Assembly: GCF_030272615.1 (NCBI RefSeq) | Contig: NC_081412.1 | Span: 672,773,823-672,837,822 of the forward strand | Source of the DNA: Cryptomeria japonica | Taxonomy: Eukaryota > Streptophyta > Pinopsida > Cupressales > Cupressaceae | Reading direction: 5' to 3' | DNA: 64,000 bases | Part shown: in pieces, positions 56,747 to 64,000 of the stretch | How the letters are laid out: each line of letters starts with the position of its first letter | Numbering within the stretch: position 1 is the first letter of the stretch | Made by a program: the position numbers and the translations under genes | The notes under the pieces: model-generated | The model's input: only the letters and a program-made list of their open reading frames with translations | Databases searched by the model: none | What the model was told of the DNA's origin: nothing

Positions 56747-58520
56747 TCAAATAGTGGTTAAGAATTTGAAAATGTTGAACAAGTTATTGAAAATGAAACT
56801 GAAAATGTAGATTTTGATATTGAAAATGTTGAACATGATATTCAAAGTGGGAATGACAATGTTGAAATAGATATTGAAAATGCTCAACATGATATTGAAT
56901 TTACGAATGAAAATGTGGTAATTGACAATGAAGGTGAAAATGTGGCTATTGACATTGAAGGTGAAAATTTGGGAATTGACATTGGAGGTGACCATCTGGG
57001 AAATCTTGACATTGAAAGTGGAATTGTTCAACCAAGTGGTTTATATGTAGCACTGAATTACATGAGAAATGAAGACCCTCTCATGGATGAAAGAAAAATT
57101 TGAAATCCAAGACCTTCAAGGACCCCAAAATGGTTACTTGAAATTGATGAGAACATTATTGCCAATCTTGAATGCAAGAGGTCAACAAGAGCCATTTGAT
57201 TGTGGGCTACACAACTTTTCAACCAATATTTTAGCAATAAGACATTGATTGAGCAATGCCAACTTTTTTTTCAATTGCTAAAGATGCAAAAGATGAAACC
57301 ATTTCTAGCCAAATTAAAGATTTGTATGAACAAGAAGATGGAGAAAAATTCTCTTATTGTAAAAAATCCTTTTGATGCTCTCAAATCTATTGAAAACAAT
57401 AAAAATGAATAAGATAAGGGAGTCATTTGAAGAGTGATTACAACCTCCTTAGTAATCCATCAGTTGAGGAAGGCTCTTTTTATGAGACAAACTTGTATTG
57501 ATTTGAACATAAACCATAACACTTTGAATAGAGCACTTGCAAGAAGACAAAGACTCGATGATCCCCTTCAACATGATACATGAGCTTTTTATGGGAGGCT
57601 TCCACCTGTTGATAGAAACTTAACCGACAATGTGAAGGATTAAATTCAGCAATTTTGACACTCTAATTCTAGAGTATCCCCTAATGTAAAGGATGTTTTG
57701 AAATTAAGAATCAGTAATCAAGACTGTACACCACATCCCAAACATTTCTTAGAATCAAGCCAAACAATGTTGTACAATTTTGTTTTGTGAAGAACATCCA
57801 ACTTTGCAAATATCACAAAGGGCCTTTGAATCTTTGAAGCCAATTTATTATCTACCCATTAAGATTAGTAATACTTGATGTTGCAAATACCATGTGGAGT
57901 TTTCAATGTACCATGAAATTTAATATTATATTCATTTTACGATGCATCCTAATGATATGTTGTAGGAGTGCAGTGCAATGCAATTTTTGAGATCATCAAG
58001 AGACTTGCTATTTTTGTGTCACGGAGATGATGGATTCTTTTTCTATAGAAATGATTGTTTGAATGAGAAGTGCTCACAATGTGGTGGGTTGTCAAAGTTT
58101 GTTTCATTTTTTCATGAGGGAAATGAACACAAGTTTGGAAATAATATTGTTGAGAAAAAAAGATATGAGATAGTGAAATATATGTTGAAGAGTGGAGGTG
58201 AAGGTTCTAGATGCGAGTTGGTCTCTAAAGAAGTTAATGTTGCTGATTTTATTTTGGATTTTAATGAAAATATTTTCTACAAGTATGCAAGGCACACCCA
58301 TAGGTCTTATTAGTTGGATCAACAATTTAGGATGTGTGAGAACTCTTTCCTGATTGGCACTATTATATCGGTGGTTGATTTTGCTGAAAACTATACATTG
58401 CAACCAAAAAATGAGGTACAGTCTTAGTAATACAATTAAATCTAGATTGCTATTTTTTGCACATAACATATAGACATGCCTCTAATAGTACATAAAAGGA
58501 CAGGAAGATAATTAGGGAGT
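56747..58520 (+). pseudogene. DDE-transposase-like gene relic, 5' part
   Basis: Opens near MSNSG (56747), followed by an acidic tract of repeated ENVxIDIEG-like units (about 56770-57020), then PRPSRTPKWLLEIDENIIANL and other charged stretches with many stops. From 57978 a clearer domain follows: FLCHGDDGFFFYRNDCL, a Cys pair CSQCGG, FHEGNEHKFGNNIVEKKRYEIV, then VDFAENYTLQPKNEVQS (about 58374-58424) and HITYRHASNST in a shifted frame. The D-x-x-ENY...EVQS and ITYRHAS wording is what I know from a widespread family of uncharacterised DDE-type transposase-like proteins. It would supply the first Asp. Interrupted at 58520 by a small transposon. Confidence 0.62.
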
Positions 58521-59509
58521 GGAAGAACTCACAATGTCGGTTCACACTTTTTTGTACATCTTGATTTTTGCTCAAATCATACATTTTTTAGAAAATAAAT
58601 GATTAAAGATTTAATAGGTCCCATTTGAACTAATTAATTGAAGAGAGTTAGATAAAAGGCTCTTAGATCAAAATTTATTGGATATAACCTCTCTACTTCT
58701 AAATCATACTTGTAATGGAGTCTCCTTTCCAGCTTTCAAATGTTGATAAAAAACCAATTTTACATTAGCTTTTGGGGGGTCAAATGAATCTATTTAGAAG
58801 TTTTATTTTTTTAAGTATTTAGCTCTTATTATAAGCTTTCCACATAGTATAATTTTTAATATATTTAATTGCATTGATATATTTATATTTTATTTATTAT
58901 GAATGTAGGGTTTTCACCGTACATGAACTTCTTTGTTAAATGCTAATGGAAAAATAGTAAATGTCACCCAAAAAATTATGAAAAATATTTATGCACTAGG
59001 TATTGAATTCCTCTTTCCAACAAAAAAAAAAAGATTTGTGTTACATATACAAGTTATGTAATATCAAATTGACATATGTCAAAATTATAGTTTACTCGAC
59101 TTCAAATCTTAATAAAATATGAAATATTGAAGATAATGTTACAAAAGCAATTGCAAACACTAGATATGTTACAAAACAAAATTTGAAAGAATGGCGCTCA
59201 TACCTATTGTAGAAATTTTTTTTGCTATGTAGAATAAGTATCACTCTTTGAAAATGTTGTTTTTTTGAAAAAGAAACTAGTTTTCAAGGGAGATAGAAAA
59301 ATGGAAGTAAACTGATTCCAAAAATTATCAAAAAAATATTTTTAGAGTCTACATCCAAAATGACATAAATCACTAGTTCATATCATCTACAAATTCCTTA
59401 TGGTTTAGAAGTAATAGGTGTTTGAATCTAAAGTTGTTGTTTTTTTTAAAATGAATATTGCAGTGTCAAAGTTGGCAAAAAAGTGTAACCCACTATTGTG
59501 GGTTCACTT
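58521..59509. mobile_element. Non-autonomous terminal-inverted-repeat element, copy 2
   Basis: Left end GGAAGAACTCACAATGTCGG..CACACTTTTTTG, right end (reverse complement) AAGTGAACCCACAATAGTGGG..ACACTTTTTTGCC; 4-bp flank GAGT on both sides (58517-58520 and 59510-59513). Removing it rejoins the host relic in frame (IIRE, then YHFYMSDD), which supports both the boundaries and the TSD. Its right 600 bp aligns with copy 1; the left part differs. 989 bp, no coding capacity. Confidence 0.82.
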
Positions 59510-60418
59510 GAGTATCATTTTTATATGAGTGATGATATATCACACTCCTCCAAGTATGTGCAATATTTTTTTGAGAAATTTTTTAACTTCTTGTAGGAGA
59601 AAGGTATTGCAATTAATCGTCATTTTATATGGTCAGATAATTGCATGGGTCAATTCAAGATTTCTCACATGTTTGAAGAGAGATCTAGTTAAGGAGAAAT
59701 TGACAATTTCAGATGCAAAATTCTTTGATGCACATTCTATTATTTATTGGTGTACTTCAACATTGTCATAGGGATGGAAACTTTATTCAGTAGTGCACAG
59801 ATTGTTTTGATTGGTTGAGGAGAGCATGGTGTGAGATAGATTGGATTGTCAAACAATTAAAGATTCTTTTAAGATGCATTCATTTCATAGCTCATATACC
59901 AGTACATGGACCATTTGGACATGAGAATTGGCCTATTTTTGTCAAAGTTGTGTTCAGTATGATTAGGATCAGTGTGATTCAAGTGAGTGGGCTGATACGT
60001 GGTTTACACAATATCTTACTCCTTTATCCATCCATGTCAAATGATGATATGGAAAGTTCAGTTGAGTATGACCATCTTTCAGATCTTCTACAACCAGGAC
60101 ATTTTTTTGCAGTGGTTTCACCATAGGGGAATGAGGAGAGATCAAACTATTGGTTATCACAGTGTGTACAGGGAAAGAAGAAGCTAACACAGTTGGTGAT
60201 AGATGATGATGGGTTCACATATCCTACAAGTTTGGTTGTTTTTGCAGGAACTTGGTTGCGAACATACATGATTAGAAAGAATGGCATCCCTGCATTTGAG
60301 GACTATGAGAGACACAAAACCATTCATGTATTCACACCTTATAGTAGTTACAAATGTCAAGTTGTTGAAGCATCAAGCAAGACCGAAGACCAAAGAGTTG
60401 TGGATACTGAGTAGTGTT
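59510..60418 (+). pseudogene. DDE-transposase-like gene relic, 3' part
   Basis: EYHFYMSDDISHSSKYVQYFF, then HFIWSDNCMGQFK (about 59619-59657), the expected second Asp. In a shifted frame CLKRDLVKEKLTISDAKFFDAHSIIYWC follows directly. In the related proteins I know, a Gly/His-rich segment with an acidic residue lies between these two motifs; here it is missing, so the relic has lost what is probably its third catalytic residue. A C-terminal region in another frame (60124-60414: YWLSQCVQGKKKLTQLVIDDDGF, GTWLRTYMIRKNGIPAFEDYE, and LWILSSVDHKIILDRLKQRDDP) looks like a separate small domain of unknown role. Confidence 0.6.
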
Positions 60419-60860
60419 GATCATAAAATAATACTGGATAGACTTAAGCAAAGAGATGACCCTTCAGGCACACTTGAGTAGTATATCTTTACTATCTCTT
60501 ATTTTTACCATGCATTTCATATAAAATAATGATCATAAAATATTAATGTTCAATTTTTGTTATGTGTATATTAAGAATGTGTTAAAAATGTAGGTTTACT
60601 TTGATGAACATTACTATTGCATCATGACTTTTACATGCACGTAGTGGGTACACTCGATATAGTTTGCATAATCCTACCTCTTTGTTAATATGACATCTTC
60701 ATTTATTATCATGCATTTAATTTCAAATAATGATCATAAAACTTTTATGCAAATGCAATTCTTTTTGAATCATTACAACACCATTGCAATACAGTTTTTG
60801 TATCAATGTAGTGGGTACACTCGATATAATCCCATCTCTCCATTTAACATTATGTTTTTT
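60419..60860. repeat. Diverged direct duplication after the relic
   Basis: Two imperfect copies: CATGCATTT...AATAATGATCATAAAA at about 60509 and 60712, and GTGGGTACACTCGATATA at about 60644 and 60811. Offsets of about 203 and 167 bp show small deletions between copies. No coding content. Confidence 0.7.
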
Positions 60861-61483
60861 ATGTGTTTATGAATAAGTCTTGAAAATTTAGGTCATTTTG
60901 ATGTTCATGTTGCTTATGTAGGTTTTCATTTATATACAGGCATTGATCTACATAATCTTTGCTCTCAGAACATGAGGATGTCTGATGCATATGAAGTGGG
61001 ATGTTGTATTTATATATGAGTACATTGATGTAACTTTGTTATGATGATATATGATGTATTTGGACATGAATACAAATATATACAATGTATTGACATATGA
61101 GCACATTGGTGTAGTTGTATTGTTGATATATAATGTATTGTACATGAGTAAACTGATTTAATTGTATTGATGATATACATTTCTATAGTTTTATTATTTT
61201 GTTCACCTCAATTTGGAGGGCTATCCATTATTAATTGAGAAAATAAATTCCTTGAATCTACAAATTCTTTATTATATTATGATAATGGGATTGTTCTTAA
61301 CCTCTCACTTAAACCCCAACTCAACTCACTCTCCATTCATCTTCTCCGTATATCCTCGTCATTATTAATTCAATGTGATAGATTTGTATTTCAATTGTTG
61401 CTTCAAGAATATGGGGACACTAAAAGATGTGACATATTGTCTTTCATCTTCTCTATATATCCTTATCATGCTTAATTCAATGT
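60861..61483. other. Unassigned AT-rich spacer
   Basis: About 620 bp with many ATGATATAT / GTATTGACATATGAGTACATTG-like short repeats around 61000-61170 (quoted in pieces: GTATTGACATATG, GAGCACATTG). No gene, LTR or inverted repeat recognised. Confidence 0.5.
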
Positions 61484-62306
61484 GACAATTATTTTTCCCA
61501 ACTAAAAAATTGCTATCCTAAAAATATCACTTTGAATCTTGTAAATGCAAGATAGGATTTTGTAGGAATCCCTCACAAGACCTCGTAGGTTCAAATAGAC
61601 CACTCACAAGTACCACAAATTCTGGGATACGACCTATCAAATTTGGATATTTTTTCACACTTAAGGCACTCAAAGGATGATGCTGGTAGGGTATGGCCCT
61701 AAGCGTTTGACCGAGTGGCCGAGGTAAGACAGGAGCATGCCTAGGGTAAGAATACCTAAATGGATGTGTTGGGACTAGCAATTTTCACCCATGACATGCA
61801 GAATGAGAAATTAGCCCCCTAGCAACTTTTCATTGAATGAAACTGACAATTTTTTTGCCAACCGATAAAACACTACCCTAAGAAGACCGTTTCAAATCTT
61901 GAAAATCTCAAAGAGGATTTTGTAGGAAGCTATCACACAACCCTATAGGTTCAAATAGATCATTTGGAGGTGTCATGAATTCCAAGATATAATTTGTCAA
62001 AGTTTGATAATTTTTTGCACTTAGGGTGCTCATGAGATAGCGTCGGTAGGGTATGGCTCTGAGAATTCAAATGAGTGGGGGGGTAAAATAGGAGCATGAC
62101 TAGGAAAATAATGCCTAACTAAACATACTGAGACTGATGATCCCAAGATGTGCAGAACAAGAAATTCTCCAAGTGGCAACATTTCATTGAATGAAACTGA
62201 CAATTTTTTTCTCAACTAAAAAATCATTGTCCTAAAAATACTGCTCCAAATATTGTAAATACAAGATAGGATTTTGTAGACAACCCTCATGCGACCCTAT
62301 AGGTGG
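61484..62306. repeat. Tandem repeat of about 358 bp, 2.3 copies
   Basis: Units begin with GACAATTWTTTTBCCAAC-like sequence at 61484, 61845 and 62199 (spacing 361 and 354 bp). Shared landmarks are GATAGGATTTTGTAGG (and GAGGATTTTGTAGG), TAGGTTCAAATAGA, GGTAGGGTATGG and AGGAGCATG. The third copy stops after CCCTATAGGTGGAAAT, where the charged reading frame begins. Could be a local satellite or a tandemly repeated leader of a mobile element. Confidence 0.85.
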
Positions 62307-64000
62307 AAATCTGCTTGTATGTTTAATATTGTACATCACTAAGAAAGTACTCGGTATTGGTAGAAAAGATTTTGGCTTTGATATACCGTTAGGAAAGAAA
62401 CTATTGGATCTATTAAACAACATGGGAGAAAACAGAGAGAAGAATATAAATGAAAATTTTCAAGCACTAAAGGCTCGAATGAAGACAAGAATAAGACTGT
62501 CATAGGCAATTGTAGATAAATATTAGAAGGAATATGCTTTGTAATTAAAAGGATGAAATTTGGATGGAGGTAGTTGTCCCTAGGACTATCTGGGTAACTA
62601 AAATGGGATATGAAATAGATGATAACATTATTGAAACCTATGCAAAAGCCCTCCTTGAAGCACCAAAGGAACCCTCTGAGAAAGTCTTTGGTAGTGCAGA
62701 AACAATAGAAAGTGGAATTTAGTCTAGGAAAAGGGTTAAGAAAGTTGAACAAACAGTAAGGAAAGGAACTAGACAGGAAAAAGCACTTAAGAAAGATGTA
62801 TTGAAGCAAACTAGTATCAAACAAAGTGAGTTGGAAGGACTTCAATCAGAAACTCATCTTTCACTCGTTGCAACTTCCTTTAAGATTGATATACTAGTGG
62901 TATTCAAAAGGGTAGAAAGGAAAAGAAAACCCTCACCGGTACCCTCAACCACTCCTAGAAAAACAAGACAAAAGCAACAGGAAGTGATGCCTCTAGTTAA
63001 GAAATTAACTCCTAAGAAGAAGAAGAAGGTAAAAAAAGACATTGCTCCACTAGATAAACTTCTTAGTGAAATAATAGAAGATGGAAAGCTGAAAAACATT
63101 AGAAAACTATACAACACACTCTCTGTTGATGACAAAGAAAGCATAGAAAATAGTGTAATTTTACACTTGGATATATCCAAGAAATTTTTTATGGAAATTG
63201 TTGATGAAATACCCAATGATTTGTATATAAGACTAGAAGCTAGAAGGGTAGCCATTGTTGAGATGGACAAGAAGATAAAAAAAAATTACTTGCAGTGCAT
63301 CTAGTAAACTCACTTGATGAGATAGACAAATTAATCAGTGAGGCCAACCAGATATTATTTTCAACTGCTCACCGACATGTAGCACTGATGGCAGGGAGAG
63401 TGAATGAGATAATAGAAGAAATTGTAGACCAATGGGACATATTCTTTATCAAAAAAGAGAAACAAGAAGAGCTACTAAGACCTAAGACCATTAGGGTATA
63501 CCAAAAGGACAAGGATAAGGGGAAAGGTAAGGTAGGTGGACCTCCAAGCCTAAAGATTACTAAAAACTTACCCCAACCTCCTTCAGATACTCCACTTGTA
63601 GAAACTACAAACAATTAACTGGCTATAGAGAGTATGGAGACTCATCAAGAGGATACAAATCCTGAGTCCAAAATTTTGTACACTATGAATATAGATACAC
63701 AAGAGGTAAATGTTTTGGTTGATAGAGAAACCACTGAGGATAAAAGGAAAGATGTGGCTACTAAGCCACTCACTATAGATGTTGAGGTTAATCACACTAT
63801 AAACATAAGCACAAAAAACCCTACCCAAATAGAGCAATCGGTAGAGGATACCACTGGTAAAACATTAGAAGAACCAGTAGATAAAACTAAAACATAATCA
63901 GGAGAACTGGCAATGGATAGTATAGAGGTACAAACAGAGAAACCAGAAGTGCATATAGAGAATACACCTAAGAAACTGGCTGTTGAGAGCTGAGAGAAAC
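62307..64000 (+). pseudogene. Lys/Glu-rich broken reading frame, unrecognised, runs off the window
   Basis: Frame from about 62310 (LYITKKVLGIGRKDFGFDI, LGKKLLDLLNNMGENREK), shifting near 62550 and then long: VVPRTIWVTKMGYEIDDNI, KALLEAPKEPSEKVFGSAET, a basic stretch TPKKKKKVKKDIAPLDKLLSE (first part at about 63010-63060), NIRKLYNTLSVDDKESIENS, then in another frame from 63295 LVNSLDEIDKLISEANQIL, GRVNEIIEEIVDQWDIFF, KDKDKGKGKVGGPPSLK and repeats of the ETHQEDTNPES / EKPEVHIENTPKK kind to the end. Stops at 62503, 62524, 62720, 63616 and 63895, and two frameshifts. It resembles the C-terminal charged part of a large protein with coiled coil. No domain recognised; not visibly the same protein as the frame in insertion J. 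Confidence 0.55.

Noticed and set aside
61700-61735. tRNA-like A-box wording (GACCGAGTGGCCGAGG)
   Set aside because: No matching B-box at the right distance and no cloverleaf; it is part of the 358-bp repeat and has changed in the next unit.

Overview
This is eukaryotic, almost certainly plant nuclear DNA. I infer a large, repeat-rich genome of the gymnosperm type from the density and nesting of long terminal repeat (LTR) elements and the absence of compact genes; the sequence alone does not prove the species. I see no intact host gene, no tRNA or rRNA gene and no CRISPR array. Nearly all of it is degenerate Ty1/copia retrotransposons stacked inside one another and inside a satellite array, followed by a block of DNA-transposon relics, low-complexity DNA and an unrecognised broken reading frame.

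Layout. 1-3744: a truncated copia multimer (internal 3' end, LTR, deleted internal region, LTR, primer binding site). 3745-55487: a satellite built of a roughly 20-bp monomer (ACACCATATGACCCCTTAGG) in both orientations, now split by four insertions that can be removed on paper because their target-site duplications (TSDs) are visible: a solo LTR at 3807-4727 (CTCTT), composite copia element C at 6183-27894 (ACCTA), composite copia element F at 29411-52873 (CACTT) and a terminal-inverted-repeat element at 54313-55388 (CCCT). C carries a full copia element B (7264-14544) inside its 5' LTR. It also carries a minus-strand element D (15677-22684) with two unlike LTRs, plus an LTR fragment, in place of its missing middle. 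F carries a complete minus-strand copia element G (31531-39177, TSD GAATC), a solo LTR H (39709-40540), a 1.2-kb insertion I (43137-44340) and a 6.3-kb unclassified insertion J (about 44903-51242).

55488-64000: a pyrimidine tract of about 690 bp; a decayed DDE-transposase-like gene (56747-60418) interrupted by a second copy of the terminal-inverted-repeat element (58521-59509, TSD GAGT); a tandem repeat of about 358 bp; and a lysine/glutamate-rich broken reading frame running to the end of the window.

The copia elements share one plan: a primer binding site matching the 3' end of initiator tRNA-Met, gag with a zinc knuckle, protease, integrase, reverse transcriptase, RNase H, and two purine tracts before the 3' LTR. 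All are dead. Every integrase that can be read has lost at least one catalytic residue, and many stop codons sit at conserved Gln codons, as expected from cytosine deamination. The least conventional items are insertion J (a long intronless minus-strand frame of about 1,190 codons, with about 126-bp tandem repeats upstream carrying the motif TTCGCGAA), the small element family with 4-bp TSDs, the mismatched-LTR element D, and the inverted-monomer satellite.
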